Positions 24,817-37,700 of a DNA stretch of 64,000 nucleotides are shown here, in pieces. A program made the translations under genes and the position numbers. Source of the stretch: Sphagnum compactum (lineage: Eukaryota; Bryophyta; Sphagnopsida; Sphagnales). The notes under the pieces are model-generated. The model did no database searches, was not told the origin of the DNA, and worked only from the letters and a program-made list of their open reading frames with translations. The stretch spans positions 11,718,001 to 11,782,000 of the forward strand of contig OZ234494.1 in the NCBI GenBank assembly GCA_965153455.1. Reading direction: 5' to 3'. The first letter of the stretch is position 1, and each line of letters starts with the position of its first letter.

Positions 24817-26780
24817 CACTAGAAGATTTTTTTTTTTTTATAAATATCATTTGTAACAAATTTTTAGTTGCATATGACACATGCAACTACATGTACAATT
24901 AAATGGCAATCATTTTTTATGACATGAGTTCATTTTTTTAAGGCCAATCATTTAATGGCATGTGACATTTAAAACTCATTTGGCATTTAATATTTTTAAT
25001 TAATTAATCAAGTTTAGATAATCCAATTTAGGGTTTATAAGATGTCAACATTTGGCACCAGGTAGGCAATTAGGTAGATAAATAGACCTAGGTGGATGGG
25101 TAAGTAAGCCTATGTTAGGTAACTAGCTAGTTAGGTAAGTAGGTGGATAGGTAAGCCTAATTTAAATAGGTAGGGTAAGATTTGGGGGGGGGGGGGGGGG
25201 GGGGGTTGAGCCTATTTCATTGGTTCATCCCAATTCTCACTTGCTTATATTGAACTGATGCACCTAAAGTTAAATAGTTTACAAAATTCAAGGTTATGAC
25301 AAACAATATAGGATAAACATTGTAGTTGCATTATAGTTACAACATAAGATGCAATGAGGGTAAAAAGGCAAATAAAGATTCAAAAATCTTTGGACATTTT
25401 TTTGTTGTCTTTTAAGTTTTTTTTTTTTTTTTAAAATTCTTCCAACTAAGTGCATCCAATGTTACAATAATCACTCAAATTGGTTTGGAAATGAACAAGA
25501 TATACCCTTTGGAAGTGAAAGGGGTTAATGTTTGGTTTAAGCACATAAGAATAATTTGAGATTTGGAGCTAAAGTTCTTTGGTCATTGTTCCATTGTCTT
25601 TGTACTTCAAATAACTTTCGGAAATCTTCACATGGTGCACCCATAACTATTTAAATCATTAAAAACAAATAGGAAATGAGGAAGATGTAGAGTTTGAAAG
25701 TAAGGGGGGTTTGGGGGGTTTAATGTGTTTTTTTCTCCTTGAATGAACTTGTCCTCTTTTTGCTTCATTTTTGTTGCTCTTTTGACTCAAAACTTGAATG
25801 AAATATTGTAAACATTCCATTAACACATCTGTGGCCACAAAAATCTTTTAAGAAGAAAAAATTACAAAAAATTAGGGAGATTTTGTAGGTGTTTGGTGGT
25901 AAGGTGAAATTTGGTGATGGGCATATTTACCTTAGTTATATCTAGCTGTTACATACTAACTACTATAACAACTACAAGTTAATGCTAAATACTAAACCTA
26001 CTAGCTAATAATAATAACTAAAAGGTAAAATACTAACAATAATAAATTTTATATTTATTAAATAATAATAATAAATAAATAAATATATTAATTATCCTAC
26101 CTAGAGTTAAACCTAAACCTTATTAATTAACTTAATTTAATAGTTACTAATTAATTTGCTTAATTTAGTAATCCACGTGACATTTAAGCCTAACCCATGT
26201 AGGTTATGTGGCATCTATGCTTAAATCACATAGGTCATGTGACATTTAATTGATCTAAGCATAGACCTAGGGCATGCCATGTGGCACCTAGGTTAAGCCT
26301 AGACATAAACCATGTGGTGTTTTTTCCCAATTATGAATATATTTTAAAAATTATATTAAAATTATATTAAAATTCTTGTTTTCAAATTTTTTCGGAATTT
26401 TATTTGCCAAATTAAAAAATCATTAATGAATAGCCAACAAAAAACGTTCTAATAAATGAATTTTGAGTTTTCATACACTTTTGTAACCCATACCTTACCC
26501 CATACAAGGGTATAAGGTGTCCACATCATACAAGTTGTAATGTTATGGTTGCTTGTGTGATTGCTTGAATATATGATAATGTATTTGCATAAAACCAAGT
26601 GTAAAAATCATCCATTTTGAAGGACAAAGGAACAACTAATTGCACCATAGTTGCAAAGGTGATGAAAAATCATCCATATTTCAATTGTAATTGCACACAT
26701 ATCATTCTATAGTTGCATGTGACAACTAGTTGCGTTTAGTTGCAAGTGGTTAGTTGCAAATGACATGATTTATTTTAGTG
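24817..26780. mobile_element. non-autonomous CACTA-like element A, inside TNP2 pseudogene
   Basis: The left end is CACTAGAAGATTT. The right end reads, on the minus strand, CACTAAAATAAATCATG. Both subterminal regions carry TTGCAACT / AGTTGCAT motifs, as do elements B and C. The flanks (TGT left, CCT right) do not form a 3-bp duplication, so the ends have decayed or an edge is slightly misplaced. The interior is AT-rich with TAGG-type repeats and a 22-base G run. It has no transposase frame of its own. The interrupted coding sequence resumes on both sides. Confidence 0.65.
25184..25205. repeat. poly-G run (22 bases)
   Basis: An uninterrupted G homopolymer inside element A. The length may be inexact, because such runs are prone to sequencing error. 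Confidence 0.9.
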
Positions 26781-27522
26781 CCTATTGGTCCTTGCTAGAT
26801 AAGTGACATCCCATGCATCCATGCCCTTGCAAAGTTTTTACAATTCCTCAACCAACGGAACCAAATATGTATCAATGTTGTGGCTTTTCATGACCTCTTT
26901 TCCTAGAATCAATAGAGCAAACATTATTTTAAAAAATGGCTATAAGCCATGGAAGTAGGTTATAATTAAGAATGATAACTAGCCAAATAGACCAAGTGGT
27001 TGATCAGTTGCCAAATGGGTTGATCCCATCCAACATAAACCCAAGCCACAAGTTTTGAAGGTCTGCTATAAATTTTAGCCATGTACAATTGATGTGAACC
27101 CGTGCCTTGGAATCAATTACATGCCAAACCAATCCATCATGATATTTGTTGCCATGGTGCCACTTTTACAACTGTAAAAAATTTGGAACCTTAAACATCC
27201 TTTTCAATCCAAGGATCAATGGGAAGTGCCTCAACACCTTTTTTGGCACCTTATTATTCCTAGCTACATATGAGGATTGACCACAAACAAGGCATTTTTT
27301 TGTTGCACTATATCAAGGTTGTGAAACAAGACACATCCTTGGTCACATGCATGGATTGCATTATATGGACTTAGATTTTGAATTAGATTTTTAACCTCAT
27401 AATGTGACCTAGGGAGGTGTTAGGTTTTGATAATATGAAATTTTGTAAAAAGGACAATAGTTCATCAACAAACCCATTTGTGACTCTATTTGTAACACAT
27501 GTATTCAACAACATTAAATGTG

Positions 27523-28674
27523 CACTAGAAGAAAAATGACAATTTGCAATTGGTCCTTGCAACTATTTTTTAATCGCAAGTGACATTTATGACTAAAATC
27601 CCATTGGTAGTGTTGAACAAGTCACATATGACATTAGTCAAAATGACGATGAACTTTGGATGAAAGAAAAAATCAATGAAATACACCTTCATCCTTTGAT
27701 TGGTCGAATACATATCTATTTTGGTGGACAATGAAAACAAATGATGTATTGTCACTTGTCCTATATTTTAATTATTTAAAATATTAAAAATAAAATTCTG
27801 AAATAATCTAAAATGTTCAAGTTAAATGTTTGGATGGCTTTTAATCATGACATGTGGCACAATCAAAATGTGCCACATGGCATATTAATTTAAAATTTCC
27901 AAAATCAATTTAAGTAGGTAGATATGTAAATAGGTTGAACTAGGTAGGTAGGTAGGATGTATCTATTTATTTACTTAGGTTAAACTCCTATCTACCTACT
28001 TAAGCTAGATATTTACTACTAATAAAAATAAATTATAGATATAATACCTAATATTAAAATTTGAAATTGCATATGATAATTGATTAATTTCCTTATTAAC
28101 TATTGCAATAATTATATAAAATTAATTATTTCTGCACATAAAATATTTTTAAAAAAATAATACTGAAAATGGCTGTAAAATTAAAATTTTATTACTTTAA
28201 ATCTATCAACACTTAGTATAAGATTTAAATTGTGTTAGTCAATATTATCTATAAATAATGAATTATTGATAAAAAAATATGTAAAAAATATAACCATTAG
28301 ACATAAACCATCGTATACATATTTACATCCTAGTATCCACCCATATATTAATGAGTACCTTTAATACAACACTATAAACCCATACACCTTTGAATACACA
28401 TTATACACTTTGAATACATATAGGGTTGCAACTCATTTGATCACATTTGGGTTTATTGGGACATAGGTGGGTTTTCTTAGATGAAATCCATGTTAAAAAG
28501 TGTTCGAATGGAAGAATGAAAAAAACATTAATCGTAAGTAAGTTGTAGTGTGATTGTAAGCATGACCAAATGCAAAAAATAGTTGTAGAAATAACCAATG
28601 ATAGTTGTAAATTCAACAAATAATTGTAGTAATCGCAAATTGATTGGTTGCAAAAACCTAGTTTTCTTCTAGTG
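27523..28674. mobile_element. non-autonomous CACTA-like element B, TSD GTG
   Basis: The terminal inverted repeat CACTAGAAGAAAA is present at 27523-27535 and, inverted, at 28662-28674. The three bases outside each end are GTG (27520-27522 and 28675-28677), the 3-bp target duplication typical of CACTA transposons. Subterminal TTGCAAC/GTTGCAA motifs are shared with A and C. The 1152-bp interior is AT-rich and non-coding. It split the N-terminal part of the TNP2 pseudogene. Confidence 0.85.
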
Positions 28675-29060
28675 GTGGGTATCAATTTAGAAAGGTCATT
28701 CCCTTCATACAATGACACTTTGGATTTTGCCACTAACTTTAAGAAGTGAAGGTCATACACTCCACTTGTAGTTTCTACCTCACCCCATTTTAGTTGTTGT
28801 CAAGCTTTACTTTAGTCATCAAATTAGAAGGATATTCACTAGCTAGGTTCCAAGTTTTCCTCATGGATTCATTTGTCCCTACATCACATGTTTGCCAAGT
28901 TTGATGGAGGGCCCTTGCCATTTGATCTCCCAAGTCAATGTCAACATTATTGACCCCAATGTTGCTAGCAAGGTGGATTGTAACAACACCTTCTCCCCAT
29001 CAACCTAGCTTTTCAAATGAATTAGATGGTGCATCTTGTAGAAAGTAAACAAATAGCAAA

Positions 29061-32000
29061 TCTTATATGAATTATAACATTTAGGAATTATCAAATGTCG
29101 TTGTTTAGATCTAGTCCAAGTTGTTCTAGGAAGCTTGAGGCCCCTAACATGGTTATTGCTATTCTATTGCCTTGGTTTTGAGTTGTAGTCCTAAACCTTA
29201 AACACTAAACCATAAATCAACATACAATAATTTAAATAATTTTATCCCTAATGAATTTGGCCCCATTGTTAGCAAACAAGGAAAACAAAAACTACCCATA
29301 CAAGTTTGTGATCATGTGGAGAAAAAGGCACCATAAGGTATAAGTTCCAAGCCCCTACCATTTCTAGAGGGTGGGGTCATCAATGTGGGCTTTGGGTGTT
29401 GGTTTTGGGTTAAACTTTGCACCTTTGTGTGAAAGAGATGCACATAGACACCCGGAGTGATTTAGGTTACCCCAAACCTTCAACCTTTCAAGTTCCAACA
29501 TAAACCTAACTATTTCCAAGTCTTTGCGATCCATGGTAAAATTGTATTATATAATTATGTCAATTTGTGAAATGTGACATTTTTTCCCAAATCATTTCTT
29601 GAACATTCATATGTATATTAATATGAAAAAAAATTAGATACAAAATCATTGATAACATTTGCCACAAAATACCCATGAGCAAGCCATGGGCATTTTGTGA
29701 TAGCCATTTCACAACAAGTTTACATTGTAAAAACATTCATTCAATTCTATAATACATTACACATCCTATTGGAGCATTTGTCTTGTAAATTAGAGGCCCC
29801 CCTATGAAAGCATACTACAATGGTACATTTTGGACAATGTGCCATTTTTTTAGTACATTTTGTATTATTTTGAGGGTAGTTTTTCTTTCATTTCATTTAG
29901 TATTTTGAAAAATGCATAAAATGAATTTTAAACACAAGACCTCCAACACAATTTTTGTTACCTTTCAAATGAGTGTGATTTTAAAACCTTGTCCATATAT
30001 TTTTTGTAAAATCACATGAGTGAAACCTTTAATAAAGAATTCAAAAGATATAATCAATTTTTATTGAATATATTACTACATATTTCATCAAGTTTGGCAA
30101 TCGTTTGAATGGTGTTTGGAGTTCATTTGCATTTGCAATATATTGGTATGATTACAATTTTTCATTAATATATTTTAATAATTTAATATTAATTTCAAAA
30201 TGATTATTTAAATTTACAATCTTATTCTTTAGGTTTTGAATGCCTTATTTGAAGTACAATTGGTAAAAGACCCTTTCAATATTAACTTGGTGGAAGTTCA
30301 AATACACACAATTTTATAAAAAAATATTTCTGACAATAATTTTTGACCATTGTAATGTGCTTTCACCCCCCTAATGTTTTTTCTATTTATATAAGATAGT
30401 CAAATGGAGTCAATATAGTCATCTAGTCATTTGGACAAAACAATTATTAATCATATAGTCATAATCATGATTGTAGTCATAAAATGGGCATAGTCACAAG
30501 GTAAATACGACTTTGTGATTGAGTTTGGACACTAGTCATAAATTTTCCAAGTCATGGATGCCACATTTTGACGTAGTGATACAACATTCATACAAACAAA
30601 GGGTAATTGAGGGGAAGTAATTTCATGACTCTCAACTTGAATTTCCACTTTTTATTAGGAGTGTTGAATGTTTGAAATACAATTCAATAATCAAATCTCC
30701 ATCAAATTGAATATTTTTGGGTTATTGGAAAGAGTTTAAAGAACATGTTAAGAAAGGGCCCTTGTAAAAAATCAAAGTTTTTTTCTAATCCTAGATATCA
30801 TTTGAAAATTTAGGGCAAAAATATCTCATTATGTTTTATGGATGCAAAGCGTATGGTTTGGAAGGCAAGTGAAGTTTGTTTGAGGACCTTGACACAACAT
30901 TGAAAAGCTCTTCACGAGCGTTATAAGGAAATTGTCTTTTAAATCTATTTTATTCATGTTTTTAAAAAGTTGTTTGAGGCTTCAAAGTTGTATAACAAAG
31001 TGTCCAATTTTGGAACTTGGAATTTAAAAAGTTTGAGAATTTGTCATTTCAATTGATGTAATCTTCATACAAACCTTAGAAACAGAATGTATTATAAGGA
31101 AAGGAATGCATCCTTCAATGGGTTCATGTTGTGTTGAGTTTGTGAACAACACAAGAACCTTGAATTTAATTTGGGCTTTAATTGCACCAAATTCCCCAAT
31201 CATTTATTCGTGCCCATGAAGGGGTTTAGAATTATCCTGTAATAAGTGTTATGTTGTTTATGTATCTTGGAATTAATGCTACTTGGACCAAATCATGAAA
31301 AACTAGGAGCATTGACAAGTTTCCACTACATGTTCATAAAAAAAATATCATCAATTCAATTCAGCAAGTCCACGGTTGACATTGACATTTTGATAAATTC
31401 CAAAATAATTTATTTAAAAATGTAATATATTTGAAAATTCATAATAATTTACCATAAATGAGTGAAGATTAATTGCCTCATTGACCAATCTAAAAATGCC
31501 TTAAAGTTGTGCAACATTGTTGCTTTTAACACAAACTCATTTGAAGGTTAAAGGTTTGAAAATCCAACAGAATAAGTTTGCATACCCTAGTGTGTTTCAT
31601 TTTTTTAACACATAGAATCAAGGTTGAACACAATGGACAAATGCATGGGAGAAATGTTCTGAGCATCAAGTAATACCTAGTATTAAGGATAAATAATGCC
31701 AATAACATCCACAAGAGATCAAGGAATGGCATGGTTTTATCCTATGTTGAAAACCTTTTGCAATATCTATACATGTATTGTGCTTTTGACCTACAAAGAA
31801 CTAAAAATCACTTTTAGAAATCAAGATGAATGTCCTACTTTTACACCTTTTGTATTTAAGCAATATTGACGATTACAAAAATAATAACCCAAGTGTTCAT
31901 CCCCTATTGCTTGTTTTGTCAAGCACATCAATTGTGTCACATTCAAGGTTTGGTCATAAACCTTGTTTAATGACATGAAATTGAGCTATTGGCTAATTCT

Positions 32001-32645
32001 TGAGCTATTGGCATTTGAAGGCAAGACATTGAACAATGAACATTGAAGACAGATTCAAACTTTGAAAATTCCAAAGTCCAAAGAAACATTGAGCAATATT
32101 TTCAAGGTTGGATCTTCAACTTCTTAGCTTTGCATTTGCAGGTCAACCTTCAATGAATCGTGTCTATACTAGGTAACACTATAATGTTTAAAAATTAACT
32201 TGGAGACTCAAAAGGAAAACATGACAAGTTGGCCCATTGAGGTTGTGACTCATGATCCGCATATTGGGAATGCTCTCACCTTGGGGCTTTACCCTACACA
32301 TAAGTATCCACAAAAGAAGGTACATGAAAATTTCTTCATTTTGACAAAGGACACTTCTATGGATTCAAAGCTCAAGAGTTGTAATAGGAAAGAGCTTATG
32401 TTTGCTTTTATGACATGGGTGGTTGTGCAGTTGTGCACATGTTTGTGTGGAGGACATTGATTTTGTTGCACACCCTCTGAATTTCCAAACAAATAGCTTC
32501 ATTAGTTGTGCATCATTGCCTCGGAGGTAATTGGCACCTTTGGCACACAAATCCACACTAATCTGCAAGGAAATTGGGGGAGCCCACAAGTGTGCCATTG
32601 ATTGTTGTGTACCACAGCTGCTTGGATGATTGATTTGTGTTTTGC

Positions 32646-32680
<35 letters not shown>

Positions 32681-34701
32681 TTATGTTCCTATGCTTGCAG
32701 TTTTCACACTCGTCTCTTCTTTTTTGCAAAAGGAAATTGTGCATATAGTATATATCCATTCTTTATTTTGTTGTCGTTTTGAACAATATGTACCATACAA
32801 GTGCACAAAACAAAAGGCTTTGTACTTTGTTGCTACTTTGCAAACAAGAACATCCACACCCTATGTTTTATGTTTCTGCCAATGCATGGTACTCTGTACT
32901 TTTGGTATGGTTGGAAATCTGTGAGGAATGTGCTTATGTGAATCCAAGCTGCATTTCTAGCACTTCAATCACTGGCTTGACCTTGCTCTGGTAGATTGAC
33001 CTACAAGCTTTGCGTGAAAGAGGAATATAGGTGAGGAATATCAGATTTCACATTCTACTTTTCAATCCTCTCCATCATTACAGGGATACCAACATTATTC
33101 AATACAAGGTTAACATCTGGAGGCATAGTCACCATGGTTTTTGTGGATGGATGGCTCATCACATACTTCTTCAAACAATGTTTATGGGTCTGTCAATGGC
33201 AAAGATTTGTTCTGCATTCCCAACTTTCCAGCAGTCTTTAATTTTGGAATTTCAATTAGCAGGTCCAATGTGGGGACACCCTTTGCATCATGTCATAAAT
33301 ATTTTCTATCTGAATTCTTGTGACATTTTGCAACAGTCCTCTCTTTCACAACCTGGGTCTTTTCATCTGTTAATTCAGTTAATTTAATTGACTGAACACA
33401 TCTTTAATCCCATCTCTACTTTGTGTCTAATCAACCTGGAGTTCATTGTACAAATAGCTAGAGATGGGGTTGAGGTCCACCTCTAGATCATCAGTCTGTC
33501 AACTGTAATCTTTACACTTGAAACTGACAAATATCTAACAGTGCAAATGGATTGTAAAGTTCATTATATCCTTGGTGATTTGGGTGTGGTGATGATGCTG
33601 TGAACAGCAGTGTTTTTATATTGATTACTTTGATCCCAACAATTGCAATCCAATGGCAGACTGCATCATTTGTATTCACATCATTTGGCATCGGCCATGT
33701 TAGTGGGAATCTCCAGCAGCCCCTATATCTTCCTGCTTGGTCTTTTCATCAGCCAAATACAATTTCTCAGGCTACCATGCTTCTGTTCACATGGTGAGAT
33801 ACCACAAGCACTAAACTATTGTAAAAGTATGTAAGAATCAAACCAAGAAAATGAAGAATCCCATAAAGAGGTAGACTTTTTCAAACTCTTTGAATGCCAG
33901 CTTTCAACATTGATGATGACTCGAGGTTTCAGTAGATCATGGTTTCTCCATGCTTTAGAAACAGTTTCTGCTGGCTATGTAATATTTTTGCAGACTGAAG
34001 AAATAAAAAACCTCAGACAAGAAATGAGGGTTGCTCATCACATCATGTATCCAGTGAACAAATCATCATTGAACTACACCCCAGTGGCAGTTGGAGGAGT
34101 CTAGTGCTGGCTCTCCTCTATTGCGTACTTAGTGCCCAAAGATGTTCAAAGGGCCACAAATCAATTTGGAGTATTCAGTTTGTGATGCAAAAGCATCTGA
34201 ATAGAGCTCTTTTCCATGACTGCAGGTGCATGGGAAGCACTACTTGGAAAGCAATATTGATGCTCTGAAATCAATCTCATGGTTTATACCCTACAGTTTG
34301 AAGCACAATATGCAATAAAAGCACAGAAAGTACTGGAAACTGGAGAATCATCAATGCCGCCAAAGAATTGGTTTTTGACTTAATAGTCTTCCATACACTG
34401 CATGTCAAGAGAGAAACTTTTGTCTGTGGCTCCCAAAATTTCTACCTACTTGCAGTCTGAATTGTAGATTTAGCAAACCCATATGTTCAATATCAGAGAC
34501 CTAGGAGCTTTTAACACTCCCATGTTCACAAATTTGAGTCAAGTTGCAAGAACAACAGTGTTAATTTTTTCTTATGAAAGAATTTCTTGTCCTTGTCTTC
34601 ACCTTCAACTATAATGAATGCAATTGCAACGAGCAAATTCCTCTGAGGATGATTTCTGGCTCTTGAACTTATGAATTCTGTTTGTTGCCTTTGTCCATCA
34701 A
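29061..34701. other. intergenic region and 3' flank of the importin-like gene
   Basis: From 29.1 to 32.1 kb the DNA is AT-rich without recognisable coding sequence; a short run of TAGTCAT repeats lies near 30400-30480. From about 32.2 kb the base composition becomes like that of the adjacent gene's introns and UTRs, and the last part probably includes the 3' UTR. No open frame here shows a domain I recognise. Confidence 0.4.
32647..32677. repeat. (AG)n microsatellite
   Basis: About fifteen uninterrupted AG units. Confidence 0.95.
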
Positions 34702-37700
34702 TTATGGAAAGTATGGTTTGGATTCTGGAAACTTATCTTTGAACCTCTCAATAAGCTCTTTGGGCAGTGGTTGTTCGCTAAGCAGTCTTTTGCCATGGAC
34801 CTTCAGATGCTGTAGCACTTGTGCCTCGTGGTCCACCAGTGCCAACACACCTATTGAATAAACAAATGTGAGATCAGAAACTGTACTACAACATAGAGGT
34901 AAATGAAAAGAAGCAAGTCTCAATTGCCATGAGTCCTGTTGTTGAGCCTGGGGCTCTCTTCTGGGGTGTCATTTGGCACAATCTCTATAACCTAGTCCAC
35001 CCTGCGACTAAAGCTTTAAGGGCAGTGATTACATTCCATGTGATCTGAAAGGGTTCTGGCATAAGGTTGTACACAAGAGACAGAATAGTTTTTACATACC
35101 AAGTTCAACTTCATGGCCGTCCTCATCCTGACCATTTTTGGCCTCTTCAGTTGCATCCTTCTGTAGCTCATGAGCTGTCTTAGCATACTGCTCCAAGAAT
35201 TCCTCGTCTGACTCATCATCTGAGTCCTCAGATTCGGAAGCCTATGACACCCAGGCAAGCTTTCAGCCAAGCAAGAAAGGCCAAAGCCATAGACAGAAAA
35301 TTCAAAGAAATTCTCTACATGCTGCATTGATTCCAGTACAGAGATTCCCAATATTCACCTCATTGCTATCATCCTCTTCTTCATTGTCATTATATTTGTC
35401 ATCCCCATCCTCTGAGTCAGAGCCAGGGTGGCTCTCATTGGTTTCAGAGGACTCCAAAAGCTCCTTCAGGTCGATAGTTACCTCAAGGAGTGAGCACAAA
35501 CAATGATGAGCAGTCTTGCATGCCTGGTGACCTTGCAGCATATCATACTGAATCATGTGATCCAGAACCTTCTGCAATCCCATGGCTGTCTTCCCACCCT
35601 CCATCTCCATGTCAAGCTTCACACTTCACCAAATGTCAGCATCCAAAAACTGCAGTTGTTTCTCAAATCTGAGCAAACAGATTGAATCAACATGATCTCA
35701 TGTGCCCTCTTTCCTGTAGGTGAGAAGTGTAGTTAACATCATCTTGTGAAACCAGATCCACATGAGCATGAAGGGAAGCAACATGTACCAGCCAGTTTCA
35801 TCTCTGACTCCAAGGAAAGGCCTGGCTCCAACTTACTTCCAGCTAACCCTGCTAGAGCTTCAGCCCACATGAGCAAACCATGGCTTGTACTGTCATCATT
35901 GACTGCCCCAGCATCCTCTCCAGCTGACAAAATATTCTCTACTGTGTCTGGAAGCATGATAAAGCACATGGATATAACAAGAATGAGGGGTTTTGCCAAA
36001 GGGACAACGACACTTGAAAGCTGCTGGAGGCGTTTTGTAGCAACTTTACTAAAGCGAGGGACTAAAACCTTGGATATTTCCTCTCCCTCAAAAGACATTG
36101 ATGACACATGCAACAGGGCATGGCTGCAACGGCAAGCTCGCCAGCATGCTGATGGGTATGTGGAGTCCATAGCTGTGGTTGCAAAGATAGATAGGCAATC
36201 AAGAATTGAGTGTGGTGAAACTGCAGCATCAACCTGTGTGAAATGCAGCATTGGGTGTCGTCCCTGCATATTCATGCACACATAAGATTTCATCAACATG
36301 CTGTTTCTGGGGAAAAGGCCAAAGAAGCATTGGTCAGAATGTTGAAGCACCAATCATCTCTAAACTTGAGAAGAGAATTTTGATACAAACCTGCAAAGCT
36401 ATGGCTTCCTGAATGGCATCAAAAACAAACTCATCCTCCTCATCTGCCCACACAGTCCAATTTGCCACCAAGTTTGCCCAAACAAGCAGGAGCAGTTCTA
36501 CTGACATATTAACAGTTACATCTGCATCTGGTGTGCACCTAAGTATTGTGGCTAACAACACTGATGCATTGCTCAAGCATGAGCTCAGTGGTGTTGCATG
36601 TGATTTTGGAGTCCCCTCCTGCATCATAAAGCACAAAGCATTATCAACAGGCCAATCATGCCTCATTGATTTAAGAAGTACCAGTGTACCCTTGCAGGAG
36701 GGATTTGATTGAGAAGCTTTTGACCTGGGGTGGTGTAAGCCAGGCCTGCTGCAAGAGACGAGAGAATGTGCTGGCCATGGTGCTGCTGCCAGCTTTCCAG
36801 GCAGCCAGAGCCTTGCCATCATCCTCATCCTCATCTGGCTCTGCACTATCCCATGTCTGAGCGAGTGAGGCCAGAGCAGCAAATCCAAGCTCAACCATCT
36901 ACATACACGATAAGACCAATCAGAACTCTGTTGTGCATTAAGAAAATCATGAATGAGATGAAAACCATGATTAACTAACAAAGCTGATGGAGAAGATGCA
37001 AAGAAAGTTTGTTACCTTGAATCCATGTTCAGGTCAAATCTTGGATCATCTTGATCCAGTGTCACAACAGTTATTTGAAGAGATGTATTTGGTGATCCGG
37101 TGACAAATATACCTGGGGCCATGGTTGTGGATGAGGGGGAAAATGGTGGGAAAGTTCTCTTTGAATCTCTGCAGAAATGGCAGGGACATAGGGTGCTACA
37201 TCTTCTTCCCCAGACTCTGCCACTGCTGCCAAAAGATGCAATGAGACACATGCTTCCTTGTCTGGCATGCATGCTCCTGCTACAGCAGCTTGAAGGAGTG
37301 GCAACCACTTTGTGGGTTTGTAATCTTCCTGTAAAGAGCGAACTCATCAAAGATTTAGCTGGGGAGTTCTGGGATCCAGTGCCACATGACCCATCAAGAA
37401 GCAACTCTGTAATACATAAGGCAGGCTTGAATTCACCACTTGAAATTTGTAACTTTGCATGTTTCAGATGATGTTATGTTATTAGTTTCTGATAAGTTCA
37501 AAACCAGTGATGATAATTTCAAAACCAGCAGGAGTGAGGCCATGATAATGAAGTATAGAACCTGAAGGAGCAAAGAGAGGGCGCCTGCTGCAGAGGCTCG
37601 AACAGGTTGCCATGATATTCCACTGGCATCAGGTGCTAGCAATGCCTTTGTGAGGCTGTTAAAGATGTCATCACTCAAGTCCTGCTTCAGCAAGAGGAGA

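Larger units (their letters stand above)
23930..29060 (-). pseudogene. broken CACTA (En/Spm) transposase, TNP2 type
   Basis: Read on the minus strand, fragments follow the order of TNP2-type (Transposase_21) proteins. SKVSLYEGNDLSKL is at about 28730-28690. KCLVCGQSSYVARNNK, DGLVWHVIDSKA, LGFMLDGINPFGN (27028-27008 encodes the INPFG part) and NYNLLPWL follow between 27310 and 26850. CAHDLPTYNLLSSQVTKGYNGCLVC comes at 24819-24628, with its middle matching the family's DFPAYG-LSGWSTKG block. DLKIWQTFEMMHYEKHL and YLKLHP lie near 24330-24160. Numerous stops and frameshifts are present. Two shorter CACTA-like elements (24817-26780 and 27523-28674) sit inside the gene and divide it into three blocks. 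The outer ends of the parent transposon were not found. Confidence 0.8.

Noticed and set aside
25184-25205. G-run as a regulatory G-quadruplex
   Set aside because: A single homopolymer inside a dead transposon, with length likely affected by sequencing error. No functional context.
29061-34701. A further gene between the TNP2 pseudogene and the importin-like gene
   Set aside because: Some frames at 32.2-34.1 kb have gene-like composition, but none shows a domain, and the region is adequately explained as 3' UTR and flank.
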